64,000 nucleotides of DNA from Aplysia californica. Its lineage: Eukaryota; Mollusca; Gastropoda; Aplysiida; Aplysiidae. How positions within the stretch are numbered: the first letter of the stretch is position 1; every line of letters begins with the position of its first letter. Both the position numbers and the translations under genes were made by a program. The stretch covers positions 219,818 through 283,817 of the forward strand of contig NW_004797325.1 of the NCBI RefSeq assembly GCF_000002075.1. The letters run 5' to 3'. Below, one piece after another: positions 34,110 to 48,300 of this stretch. The notes beneath the pieces were generated by a model. It did no database searches. It was not told where the DNA came from and saw only the letters and a program-made list of their open reading frames with translations.

Positions 34110-36342
34110 GTGAGCCCCATGTAGATTTTGGAGAAGACTACTTTCTAAATCCATATGAATCGCTTCTTAGCTTTGAACATCAGGCCCAGAAATGCAGCAT
34201 AGTTTCATTAAAATGATTGTTTTTCCATTCTTCTTCCCCAGGGTATTGATATCTGTCATAAAAATGACAGGAAGGTCCGCCGGACCGAGCCGAGAAGCCA
34301 AGATATTTACCTGCGACTGCTGGTAAAAGTAAGTACTTGTAGTATACTTGGGGCCTTCAATCATTTGCTTGTTTTATGGAAACGAAAGAACCTATTTATT
34401 GTGTAGAATCTATAGATGAAGCACAATTTTTTTGCTTGATAATGGGAGTGTTTTGTTACTGGTAGCTGTGATTTCCTTGCTCACATGAACATTGTTTTGG
34501 ACTGATCGCAGACAACTTTCAGGATTTGAGGCATATTATTTCAATTTCAAGTTGTTGTCATTTGGACCAATTTTATCAATTTATGCCATGCCCAGGGTTT
34601 AATAAACGTTATATTTTATGGAGATTCTTAGGGTGTGAGCGTGTATGTTTTGATTTCTAATCTAGATCTATCAACAATCACAATCAATGATCAAGCAGTT
34701 GCCATCAGTAGATTTTAGACTCTAGAATAGTAGTAGTGTAACACATGAAGCTGCAGCGAGCACCTATCATACCTTTGTGTTTGGCCCAAATATAGAGATC
34801 TAGAGTGGTGTCGCCGGTTCGCGCGCACTCCGCGATTTTTTAACCTATTTTCCACCATTTCGGGCTTTGTACTTTCATTTTTAGCTATTCCATTCAAGAA
34901 ACTATTGACCTATAAAATGGTCTTGCTCATATAGTCGCCAGATTTCTTAAACGTTGTGTGCCCAACGGTTTTTCCAACCTTGGGTGTTCTTTTCACTGTG
35001 CGTGCACCCATAGAATCTATATTAGAGTCTACAAGTTGAAAGCCAACAGAAGAGATATCTGATAAAATTTCTGCATTAGGAAGTGGCTATTCTCATCCGG
35101 GATGAGAATAGAAAAATGATCTACCTCTCACCCCGGGTGAGACTTGCGATAGCAATGCCAATCGCCCGCTGCGCCTTGTGCCGGAAATTGGCCTCCGCGC
35201 CAGGGGTATTTTTTGGGCCGCTCGGAATCAGAAGTGACTCTCTTCTAAGTTTAGTTACGGGAAAACTCCTGGACGAAAATAAATGAAACTCGGCAACCAA
35301 CCAGAGGAAAGGTTAAACTAACGACATGCCAGCGTACAATCCCGAACGATTACTAGAACCGGAGATATCGCCGTGTTTGTGCGAATTTCCTCTGCGGTTC
35401 GAAAACTAAGCGGAGCTGCGGGTTGATCGCCGACCACACAAGCGCCCCACATGTCTTCTTTATTGCTGTACAATTTGAGATCTCTGCGTTCAGTAGATTT
35501 TCCATACCAACTTAAAATTACCACCCATCCATTGATAAAACCCTAGATCTAGAAACTTGATAGCGCATTCCAAACGCGAGGTGCCGGCACACAAGAGGCG
35601 CGTGATCGCTAGGCGGCATGTGATTGGCTGCCTATAACCAAATGGGTCACCGATGACTACATCGCGGGTTTTCCCGATCCGATAGCGCTTTACTGAGTTT
35701 TAGAAGGGGTGATCGCGTCGCGGTAAAAACGATGTCACGCAAATATCAGTCTTTAAGATCCAAAGTAATGAAGACATCGAAAAAGTGATAGCAGAACAAG
35801 ATTCGGCACTAAAAATCACATGGAGATGCCAAGTTTCATTCATATTATTATGCTCCAATTCATTACTGACTTATGAACAGTTTTTCCTCAAAATACATCA
35901 AAACATGTCCCACATTTTGGCGATTTTTTCCTATAACTATATGAAGGTCCTCCAACATTTTGCAAACAAAAATCCCAATAACTTTTTTATTTATCAATGG
36001 ATTTTTAATTTTTAAAAACCATAGTTGTTAGAATTTACTCTATTTTCATTTAAGTCCATTTTTAAGCAATTTGGATGAAAATTTAATTTTTCATTGTCAT
36101 TGCTACTTGCGACCGTAGACTATTCTCACCCGGTTTGAAACAAGACCTGTTTTTCCTCATTTCGGAATACTTTCTATCGATGTGGATGATCAAATTGATA
36201 AAAGCCAAGAAAAAATTATGTTATAGCACAAAAGTAAGCTAATTTGATCGTCTTCAAAGATGCTATGGCTATTTCACTGTTTGAATCGAGCCGAACTACA
36301 CGGGTCGCCATTTTGTTTTGCCCGGAAGTTCTCGCACTTCTC

Positions 36343-36373
<31 letters not shown>

Positions 36374-39300
36374 CACTGCCCACAGACCTGTTATCACAGT
36401 GTAGAATTATGTGGTTTAGGGTGAACGCAAAATTTGTTGGCCTAGATCTAGGCTATAACGGTGAACGCGCACCGGGTGAGAATAGCCAAAAGACTCGCCT
36501 GCACTATTCTCACCCCGGGTGAGAATAGAGGTGGCCTCTGCATTAAATGACCACACAGGAAGATAACAAGTCACTTTAGAAGCAAAGTAAGGCAACTTTA
36601 ATTAGAATCTAAACTAATTTAATTTAGGGTGAATAAATAGTTCAAATACTTAGTGGAACAAATCAAACAGCATTTTTTCAGAATTAAAATCCACACTTTC
36701 CAACTCTTCATCACTCACTCCTCTGATCTTTTCAACTTTCACACAGTCCACACATGCCACTATCCATGACATTCATCACACTGCAACCAAATAGTCACTA
36801 AATTTGAGTCTACTTTTGGCTTAAAATTCTACTACACTTTCATTGTGCACACGCAGAGAAAACTCAAAGTTTTTTCAATTTTCACAATGCGTGCCCCCAC
36901 ACACACACACACCGATCCAGAAACCCGCATTACAACATGGCATAGAACTCAATAAAAGGTCACATGAAACACTCAAAAGGAAGGAGCAGGCACATTTTTT
37001 AAGCTAAGGGGAGCGCAGTTTATTTGAACCAATATAAGAAGCAAATACGTCATCAAAACTAGTTCACAGGTCAGTGTTGAATGTCAACTTGCCAAGGCTG
37101 ATAAAAACACTCTCGATGATCCTTTGTCGACAAACGTGTAATGGAAGTAAACAAAAATGGCTGCTACACAGACGCATTCAATGAAATGCAATTTGAGACT
37201 AAAAACAAAAGTGCACGCACCGAGAAGGCGCTCGCGCAGCGGTTTTATCACTCTATGTAGAATCTAGATGACATATTTCTTCCATCTATTTTTGTCGCCT
37301 TCTGGGGTTTCCCCCAAGACTCTTTGGTTTCCCTCACCAGTCCAGTTGACTCGCATTCTATTAATAAAGCGTAGAATTCTGTGTCAACTAGATCTAGATT
37401 CTAGATCTCGCCATGTATGTTTTTTTGTATTAATTTGTCATCAATTATAAACGATCTTAGCAATTCTCGTTCCATAAATTTACCTTCTCAAAGTTCTACA
37501 CACATGCGCGTACCAACGCACGCACACACAGGGCCCGCCACGGTGAGTTCTAGACAAGCGGATAGCTAGAGAAGAACAACTACACACCGTTGGCCAATGT
37601 TTAAAATAACAGCTGTCTTGTTTGACGTCATTAGGGGATTCCCGCTTTGTCAGTCATGGTGGCAGCACGACGACAGCTTGCCGACTTGGGGTTATTTGCT
37701 TTGCTTTGCAACTTGCAGAACTGTTTGGTTCGGTTGTCTGTGATTGTGCAGCACCCTTCTTACACCCAGATTGATTCTGATGCTGTACACTACGCAAACT
37801 AAGAAGAGTATGCCTATGTCAATTTGGTTACGAAAATAAGTTCAAAGTTCAACAACGCAGTGCAAATAATCGACCGTTTCGATCCGCATCATCTCTTTTA
37901 AAGTTTTGTAAGCCCAAGAAATTAAACACTTACAAGAGATTGGTCTCAATAGGACCGTGGGCTGCAAATGGAGTTGAAATATTTGTGGGGAAGGAGCTTG
38001 GAAGCCTCTAGTGCAAACCGCGCTATGCAAAATCACTATTTTTAGTATCACGGTCAGATGACGTGGCGAACAAGATGGCTGTTGCTATAAATATCGGCCA
38101 GTGGCATTTAGTTGTCGTTCTATAGCTATCCGCTTCTGAGATCTAGTCCAGTGGCGAGGGAATCCTCGGAAGACGACAAAAATAGATGGCGGAAATATTT
38201 GGGCCAATCACAGAGGTATGCTAGGTGCTCGCTGTAGCTTCATGTTAGTGTAACATGGGCTCTTTTCAATTTGTTTGAATTTTGAGAAAATATTTGCGTT
38301 TTTGGACTCATCAATGCTGAATTTGGAGGAATTTGGCAGAGGGCCAGCACTTACTGTGACAAAGTCCACTGGGCAAACTATACTATACAAGAGTTAGGGT
38401 TAAGTATTGTTGGTCGGCCGGCCCTCTGCGGAACTCCTTTTGAATCTCACTACTCTTGGTGTATTCCTGTGGTTTTTTTTAATACAATCATCCTATTTCA
38501 TTCATTCTTCACAGTTGTAAACCACTTTCGTGGGTGGTTGGTAGGTGCTCTGGTACTCTGTGCTTTGTTCCTTCTTTACTTTCAAACATCTACCATCCTT
38601 ATCGCTCCTCCCTTTTTGTGTTTGTTTGGCCTAATGTTAGATCTACTCTCTTGTAACACCTCTAATCTTCAACACTTGTATATATGACCTTATTGTGTTG
38701 CCACTGCCGCAAAACTCTTACTAAAACTAAACTCGAACACTTCTCGTTATCAGACAAAAATTACATCTAGCCAAACTGCTAACCATTAACCTACTTTTTG
38801 AGATAATGTATTTATTTGAACTTACCTGCATTATTGCCCGTGTGGGTTGCATGCATGCATATTTTTGCATTGATTGCATTGCAGTATTACATGATGCTTT
38901 AAAAGGGTCAAGTGAGTGACATAACTGTAGTAGCCGACTTGATTATTGTGGGGGTTTTTTAGGCCACTAAAAATGCTCATTTCTTTTTTAATAATATTCA
39001 CAGTTGTACCGCTTCTTGGCAAGAAGAACCAACTCAAACTTCAACAAAGTTGTTTTGAAGAGGCTTTTCATGAGCAGGACTAACAGGCCACCACTGTCCA
39101 TTTCCAAGCTGGTAAGTTAACTTACTTCCGTGGGTCAAGGGTATTTTTTAAAATGCATTCGGTCTGTACATTTAACATGAATCACAATTTCCCACGGTTG
39201 CGAGAACTTCCGGGCATCAGTTCCACTGTCTTAACCACGCTGGCGGTAGGCCTTGGGTAGTCTGGGATCCGCCCTGAGACAGGCTACAAACTGAGAATTC

Positions 39301-42300
39301 CCTCAGGGTATCACTTTGACAAGAGGCTTTATTTATTTATTTATTTTTTTTATCTTATTGACTATGGTTCCTATTTATGAAATTCTTTGGAACCCCATGG
39401 ATTATTTATTTATGTACCTGCCAAAGCCAAGATCAGACAGCCATTGAAACTTAAGCCAGAGAAAAGTAAATGAAGTGTTTATATATTTTGGTTTATTTTG
39501 CATCTTTTAAATTGATGTGGAAAGGAGAGGGGTGCACAATATTTATGGAAGTGTATCGGATCGACCTTCAAAGTTCAGGGGTTGGTGAGAAATTTCACTT
39601 GAGATCCCTGATCTAAAGGTTATAAAGTTATAAGTTTTTAAATTTTTAACCAGTAACACATTATTACACAACAGATACCATACATCAGATATAGCAGGTT
39701 CTTAAGCAGCAAAAAAATGACAGATACCTTGTATAGATCTAGTTTTAAGTCTTCGGAGAATAAAGTTTGAACTTGAGCATAAGAGTAGACAGATAAAGTG
39801 CTTGCTTTGAACGTAAATGGGGGACAAAATTCTAACTACTCTATAAGTTTTCTGAGCAGCAACTTAGTTCATTTCTGGGCGAAATAATAATTCCAGGAAA
39901 ATTAAAGGCATGGTTCTTTGCAAAGAGGAATGTCATAAATTGCACATCAATGATTAGCCTCCCCCTTGGCAGGTTTTGTCTTACTAGGCAGACTTGTAAT
40001 AAATCTAGTGTCTTTATGACAGATTGCAACACAAATGTGCTTTTACTTCCTGTTTGTGTTAATATAGTGGAACTCTGATTCAGCGAAAGATGGTAGATTT
40101 TCCTGTTTGTTTTTGTGGGGGTTTACTGTTCATTAAAAATAAATACAATAACACAAGATTCAACAAACTCGTAAATGACGAACTCAGATACTACGAAATT
40201 GCAACAAACTTTATCTCTACTCTATTCCAAGGGACCATCAATTGCACTTTCTCTGTGGATCATTACATACTTACCCGAGCCTGATGTGTACATCTTATGT
40301 GTCTGATCAGAAGTCTTTCACACCAACAAGTGTGTTGTCATGCGTGTAAGACTCGGCATGTCCTAGTGTGTGCCAGGGTCAAGAGAGATCTGTTGGGGGG
40401 GGGGGGGGGTCTGTTGCATATCAGCGTTTTGAGTGTGGGAAGTCAACAGAGATGCAGGGGCATCACAATCATATCCACCCTGTTCCCGGGCTACTGGACA
40501 ATGAATGGCTTGTCTAGACATAGATGTAACTCTGCTTAATGAATTGAGTGCTAGTAAGTCGGTGGTAACAGACGTTGCCAACGCAACTTGTTGCTCACAT
40601 TGCTATATGAACACGCAGATTCAACTAAATCAAGTGCAATTTTAAATGATTTTGTAGCTCATATTTTTCTGAATACTTAATGCGTTTCACTACAGTACAG
40701 CATGAAAGCTTCAAGCTCACCAAAGGCACTTTTTCTCTCAACTCAACAACATACAAACTTTTGTTGTTTTTTTGGGAGGGAGGGGGTGATAATGTGTGTT
40801 CGGGAAGGAGTGGGGATTTCAGTGTGTTCGGGAAGGAGTGGGGATTTCAGTGATTAACTTGCGAGTTACCGCTTGTTTTTGTTTTTTCCCCCTTTCCTAA
40901 TTTCTTTACCAGTCCTATTTTGTGCATACTGTTTCATTTTTTTATTTTTTTTTTCCCATATCTTTAGCATAATAATGGGTACAGTTTCAGCATTTTGTTG
41001 CATTTCAGATACATGTTCAAGTTGGACACTTATGACTTATGATCCTTTGAATTGACGTTTGAGTAAGGGTTGTAGTTGTTTTTTTTATGTTCATTTTGTA
41101 CAGGTGATTGATTGAAATGAAATGCGTGTAATTCTCTATCAGGGTTCCCTATAGGTTTGTCCCTTTTTTTCTCCTTTGGTCTGGATTGTCCTTTGGCATA
41201 ACTTTCTCTATCTGGTATGTGAATTCCTTGTTTGATTAGTCATGTTGAAAGATTCATGTTTGAGTTTCCTGATCAAATTATCTCCATTTTTTTTAAAGGC
41301 TCGTATGATGAAGAAGGATGGCCGTGAAAACAAGATTGCTGTGATTGTCGGTGCTATTACCGATGACATCCGCATTCACAATTTGCCCAAGTTGAAGGTA
41401 TTGAAAACTTTACTTTTGATAACTTTAATTTAAAACTGTATTAACCGTTACTGTAACAGTTGTGCTACCATACAATCATGACATTGCTGTTTCTTAGAGT
41501 GAAGTGAATTATTTTACTTTTTATGCTTGCAAAACAGTTGAGCTCTCAAATTCAACTGATATAATACCCTATCGAGAATATTTTTAAATCCAGAGAAGCA
41601 TAGTTTCGATTTCAATTCAATTGTGTGTGCATGAATTTCCCTGCTGACAACCGTTTTCATCAGTAATTTTTATTTCCCATACCTATGCTGGTGTTTTTAG
41701 TCCATTTAAAGGTCATGAAAACTTGTATGAAATAAAACTGCATCCATTTCTGGTTTACTAGTTGGTGAGTTAAGATTTAAAATGTAGCAATGACAATGGC
41801 CCGCTGCGCTTTAGGTCGGAAATCAGGCTCTATGTGGGGGGTATTTTTGGGGGCCGTTCTGGGTCAGAGGTGGCACTCTTGTTAGCATAGTTGCAGGACA
41901 ACCTGTGGACAAAAATGAACGAGAACCTGAGAAATTGCCATGTTAGTAAGCTTTTCTCCCAATTCCCTAAAAACTTAAAGGAGCTGCATGGACACCGAAC
42001 AGACAGGCGCCTATGTCTCCTAAATTTCTGTAACATTTCAGATCTCTGTATTGGAGGCTACATTTTACGTACCAACTTAAAATAACTGCCCATCCAGTGA
42101 TAAAAGACTAAAGGTGGAAACAAGGTTATACAATGAATTTTAAGCTCGCCTGCCGGCTTTCGGAGAGCGCATGATTGCTAAGTAGGTTACCAATGAGTCC
42201 ATTGCAAGTTTTTCCTATATATATATATATATATATATACCACTTTGAGTTGTAGAACAGCGCTGATTCTTTTTAGATCAAAGTTAAATTATTTCTGTAC

Positions 42301-45300
42301 AAGGTGGAGTAAATTCAACTAATTTCTGCCCAGAATGTTCAAAATTCAAAGTAGTCCAATGAGCAAACATGTGTTGAAAACTTAAGTTTTGTAAGCAATT
42401 CAATAAATTTTCTCGCCAATATTGGTCTTAACACATTACACCCTAAGGGCCTGGACGGGAAGTCCATTGTTAGATCCTAAGCAAGGGGAAAGAACCCACC
42501 TCCCGTGAATACTAGCCTTTAAAAAACACATTTAAAAAATACTAAACAAATTCCAAAAATCCTGAAAAAATAAAAGTTAAAAAGAAAACTGAATGTAGTT
42601 TCAGAAAAATATAACTTTATGTATGCGCAAACTGTTGGAAATGTTCTAACTTTAGTTCAATCGGGGTGTCCGACCCGTCACTCTCACTCTCAACCTCGCA
42701 GTCGGGCCCTAGATCTAAATTCTATAATTTCTCCGTCTGATCAATCGGAATCGCCCCAAGCTCTTCCTACGTTTTCATCAAAATCTGAGCCATCTGATTT
42801 GTCACATGCTCGTTTTTGCTCAAATCCATAGTTATTTACGTTTTCGAACTCAATTGTGTCGCTTTTCAACAAGTCGAGGCACTTTCGAAGTGTTGGTAAC
42901 GCGATCGCACTTCGATCAGCTCTTATACTAAAACTACTGGCCCGAAAAATTTAGTTTCGGTATCCAACGAAAGAAGAAACTTTTTGCTATACTATGCAAA
43001 TCAAAAATCCCGGCCCCAGAGTCTCGTCAAGGCGAGACTTTCGTTTCTAAAGACGCTGGGTCGGCGCGGGCGGTTCCGGGCGAGTTAGGGTGTAATGTGT
43101 TAAGGATCCAGAATAATTAAGACTTAGAGAAAGTTATAGCACTCTGATTCAGCACTAAAAATCACATGAAGCTGCTACTCTAAAGTATCTAATAAAGGGG
43201 GAGGGAGTGGACAAGTGGTCCAAAATTCTTTTTAAAAAAGGGGGGGGTGGGCATACCTCATACCCCTGTACTAGTAGGAACACATTTGTTTTGTTTCTCC
43301 TTCTGTGAATAAAAAAAACAAGAGATCATGAGATTTTAGTAAGTTATTGTCACTTATTGTGACTTCTCATTTAGGAACAAACCAGTTTCCTTTAAAAAAA
43401 TGATAATGTACAAAAGTTTTTAAAATGCACGGAAAATTGAGGTAGCCAACCTGATAGTGGTACTAATACTGAGGGTAATTTGCCATTACAAAAAAAGTTC
43501 CTTTTATATATGCAGATTTTAGATGTAATGTTTCACATGATCTTCGGCCGTGGCAAGCTGGAAAATAATAAACGCAGGTATGGAATTTTGGGGGCAACGC
43601 TTATTCAATACCTTGAGTAAGTTTCGTTACTATACTCCATCCATTATTGACTAATGAACAGTTTTCCCTCAAAATGCATTTTTTTAAAAGTCCAATCTTT
43701 TGGTGATATTTTCCTTGTTGTAGAAGTTCCCCAAAATTTTGCAACAAAAACCCCCAATAACTTTTAAAAAATTTTAGGGATGGTGTGACGGCTGCATATG
43801 GCCTCACATTATAAAAAGATGAAAACTTGTAAAGAAGATCACCCTGTTTGCTCGCCTACCTGCTGGAAAACTGATTTACTATTTGTTTTTTCTTTTACAA
43901 TGAGATCTCATGTGTATTCAAAACGAGACAATATGTGACGTGTCAAGAAGGGGAAATAATCGTGATTTTAAAGAATGGTTATTTCAACATTCACAACATA
44001 GTTCATTCCCATTTTTTACATTTCATAACAGCATTCGTTCATTACAAATGGATTTTTTAAATTTCAAACCACAGTTCTTAAAATTTACCCCACTTTCATT
44101 TGAGCTTGTTTTGAATCAATTTGGATAATAAATAAATTTTTCGTTGTCATTGTTTATCACCAGTGTTTGGGTCAAATGTGTCTAATGCTCTTAATTTTTT
44201 TTGTGGAGATTATTGTGCCTGGATAACTGAATACAGCTACAACCTCTCCTGAGAAATTGTGATTAAGATTTGTGCTGGCCAAGGAACATTTTGAATTTGT
44301 ACAGTGGAGTCCACTAATAATGAATCCTGAAATAACGAGGTCTGTTAAAAAGACATTTTTCTAAAACCCCTGGGTTTGTTTTTTTTCCCTTTTTTATTTT
44401 TGTAAATAAAATACTCTTGCGCAATCAGACAGTCACGCGAGTCAGTTATGACGGAATGTTGCTGCTGCTGTGCACAGTGCACAGACCAATTACTCATATT
44501 ATAAAACCTCGCCAGTTGAGAAAGTTGTTGGTGATCCAGCGAAACAAAGAATAGGAGAGCCCACGTATACCACAATGAAGGCCGGAGCGAACGAGTATGG
44601 AGGGTGTGGCATGCTCAGACAGGTAGAACGCATCGCGTGATAGGCCAGCCCAGTCTAGATTATCTGGGCCTACTATGCCAGTCAGAGATGAGGTGGGAAG
44701 AAGACGTTGGCGATGGATTGGACACACTCTCAGGAAGTCGAGCAGCTGCATAACAAGAAAAGTGTTAGATTGGAACCCACAGGGTAAAAGATCAAGGGGA
44801 AGACCTCATGGAACCTGGAGAAGAGTCACGGAAATGGATGTACAGAAAAGTGGGAAGACGTGGAGTGACATCAAGCGACTAGCCCAGGATAGGGAAAGGT
44901 GGAGAGTGTTTGTTTGTGGCCTATATCCTGACCCAGGGTGAGAAAGGCAATGATGATGATGACTATGCCTCTCACTTCTCTGGTGCGGGATGTGGAGGTC
45001 ACAATGCTGTGATAGATGTAGATGGGAGTTAATGTGTTACGTGCACAAGCAGACGCAACACAACAGGATGTGGTGGGGTGGGGGACAACACGACGGGCGA
45101 GTTAGCCTAGACGAGTCAGAGCCCCTTCTTTCGGATCGCCAACGCCGAGCTGCCTACATTGCTAGTGCTAGAGAAAGAAACCTGATTCGATTTTTGATCA
45201 AGTAAGACCTAGAGATTATGTTTAACAAAATCGCCATCAGGGGAAATACAAAAAGGAAAAAGGAATAAACAGAACACCAAACTCATCAGGGCTTCCAGTC

Positions 45301-48300
45301 TTCCGCAATTTTGCGGATTTCCGCAAATGGAAAAATTTCCGTGAAAATTCGTGCCCCCCCCCCCCCCCTAAAAAAATTATTTTCAAAAATGCGAAATAAA
45401 TATTTTCCGTTATTACCAATAGTCAACAATAGCCAACCCATACCGGAAGTGCTCTTTTATTTGAAAGTGTAGACAGTGTCTTCTACTTTCACTTTCTAAA
45501 GCACAAGAAGCACAGCACCAGCTCTGTAAACAAGAGGAAGAAATGACAATTGTGGTTCAATAGATCTTGGGCCTGCCAAGAAAAGAAATCTCTAAAGAGA
45601 GCTTGATTTTTTTTACCAGACTTGTTTATTTGTAAATATTGTTGTGGATTTATGTTGAATATAGCTGTCAAGTTATTTAGATCTAGATTCTAGACTAGAA
45701 TCTAGAGATCAAGTCAAAGTCAAGCTGTTATTGAAATGTAAAAAGCTATTATTGTAAGAATTCTACACCTTATGCTGATTATGGTGCAAACCAACACAAT
45801 CAGAAAAAAGTTAAACATTAACTGTCAAGTTTTATAGATCTAGTTGTGGATGTACAGTATCTGTACAAGGGAGAAAGCATGGATTTGGAAATATATGGAT
45901 TAACAAGCAGAAAATTATGTAGGCCTATACAAGGTATGTTTTTTTTTTCTAAATTATTTTCTAGTTAAATTTAGGCTTGAATAGCCAGAAATGGCATACT
46001 TCGGATGCTCTGAAACCAAAAATTCTGGAACAGAAAGGGGACGCTGTCCCCCTTCAACCCCCTGCCCTGGACCCGATAATCCTCGAAAAATGACATCAGC
46101 CGCTGGAAGCTCTGACTCATAGATAATGCCTACTTTCCTATTTCCCTTGAATTTACAACTGGATCCCTTATTACGAGAATCCTGCTATAACGGACATTTC
46201 GCACCGATCCCCTCCCTCTCGTTATTACAGGATTCCACTGTATTACTTTACTGGGTCATTTTCTTAGTTCAGATTTATCAGATGTCTTTGCTGTTCACAG
46301 GTGTGTGCTCTGCGCATCACTGAAAGAGCAAGAGGCCGCATCTTGAAGGCTGGTGGAGAGATCATTACCTTTGACCAGCTTGCTCTCCGTGCTCCCAAGG
46401 GACAGAACACTGTGTTGGTCCAGGGTAAGTCATGGCAGTGTAATGGATAGTGATATGCTCCTAATGTGCCTCTGATTTCTTAAAAAGTTTTCAACAAGTA
46501 CAAAAAAAGTTCTGATTTGAATTATGTGAAAAGACGTATTACCCATAGTACTTTTATGTCATTATGGAGCATGCCAGCTTTGAAAAATGTTAATTATGTC
46601 CCGCATATGAATCTTGGCAATAGTTACAGAAGGGAAAAAAATGGACCTGCTGCCCAATTAAAGCATAACACCATCAATATGCACCTAGAGTTTATTTTGA
46701 AATATCACCATAATGATGTTGGTATCAGGTTGTGTCAATAGTGGTTCATCCGTATTGGCTGTCCTCTTCACAAGAAAGTTTCTGGTTATTCCCCTCTTTG
46801 TCAAGCAGTCGAATGCAAGAAGTTGATTTTTTCCCCCTTTTTGTTTCCTTGTAAAATACTTGTGTTAATATTAGTTTCTTTCTAGTTCATTTTGAAAGCT
46901 CCTTGAAAGGGATATGAGAAATTAATTTTGTGTTTGCCAAGATTAATGGTTGCAATTATGCTGACAAACTTCTTCGTAGACATTTGATTAGGGTACTGAA
47001 TACATTTTTTAACTTTGCATTTTTCACACTAATTGTAGCATTATTGGTGTGGTTGTGGGTTCTCAAAAGATTCTATTCATGCACTCACTTATTTGTTTTA
47101 TATGCCTATCTAGGAGCTGAAAAATGGAGATGATTTGGATCATGTTTTTCTTATCCAGATCTGCCCTGGTGACGTTCAAGAATTTCTGTTTCATGGCATG
47201 TTTCTCTTTTTCAGGAGGTCGTAAGGCCCGCAAAGCATACAGGCACTTTGGATTGGCTCCTGGTGTGCCTCACAGCCACACTGCGTAAGTCATTGTTCTT
47301 TGTGTTTTACGGGATTTCTTTCTCTTTCTGTGCTGAAATACTCAACTACCTTCAATGGGGGGGGGAGGGGGGGCATTCCTTGCGTGCCTTCTACACATTT
47401 GGAAAATGAATTGATGTAGATATGTTGTCTTTGCCTCTTGTGTGAATCACTTGTCTAGCTTTTTTTCTTTTCTTTTTTTTTTGTGGGTGGTTGGCGGGTG
47501 CTCTGGTGTGGTTTTCTTCTTCTTTCCCATCAAACATCTATCGTCGTTATCTCCCCCTTTTTTTATGTTTGTTGCTCTCTTGTAACACCTCTAATCTTCT
47601 GGCTTTCATATGACCTTATGCAGTTGCGAGCACCGTAGAACCTCTACTAAAATTGAACTAGCTTTTTTTCAGATGATTCCGTGTGTGCTTTATCCCCGCA
47701 TACATTCACATTTTTTCCATTGACATGTTAGGAGTGCTCTGGTCAATATTTCTAACCTTTTCATTTTTATTATTATCCTTTGTCTTTCGTGGGGTTATCT
47801 TACTTACGAGTGGTATTGTCCTAACCCTATGTAAACTGTTGCAAAACCTTTGGTCACACCCCCCCCCCACCACCACCACCACCAGGGGGGGCGGTGGTGC
47901 TGACTGAAGTCTTTAGGCCATTCCCAAAGAGGGGATATTTACCTTGTTCTTATGCACAGTAGAATTGTAATTGTAAATGGGCTGATTCATAAATGTCATG
48001 TTCATAACTGACTGAACTGCAACAGGGAATGCTGCTTTTTCTTTCCTAATCCTATTGTCTTTTCCTCTACTTCTTCTGTATGTTTGTCACACTCTTGTGA
48101 CCCGCTATTTCCTGGGTGCCTTGATATTTGAAGCAGACTTTGTGTTGTTGAAGCTAGAGAGATGAGCAGAGTAAGTCTGATTCCCTGCAAGGACTTCTTT
48201 GTTGACATCCACCACTTGGCACTCATACGACCTTAAGCAGTTGCGAGCCCCGTGAAACCTCTACTAAAACGAAACAAACACCTTTGGTACTGTAAGCATC

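Larger units (their letters stand above)
34743..38245. mobile_element. Element T1: DNA transposon, 9-bp target duplication
   Basis: It lies in RPL18 intron 2. The inverted ends ACATGAAGCTGCAGCGAGCA and, in reverse, ACATGAAGCTACAGCGAGCA match over about 48 bp with four differences. The flanks are a perfect duplication TAGTGTAAC at 34734-34742 and 38246-38254. Length is 3503 bp, including element T2. No transposase is visible. A 9-bp duplication suggests a Mutator-like element, but the superfamily is unproven. A solo end of the same family is at 58562-58686. Confidence 0.85.
44302..46240. mobile_element. Element T6: pogo/Tigger-like TIR element with two insertions
   Basis: The ends CAGTGGAGTCCACTAATAA and, in reverse, CAGTGGAATCCTGTAATAAC are flanked by TA on both sides (44300-44301 and 46241-46242). 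CAGTGG..TCC..ATAACGA is typical of pogo-group mariner elements. Without its two insertions it is about 0.82 kb and has no transposase. A second copy lies reversed at 50046-50840. Confidence 0.8.
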
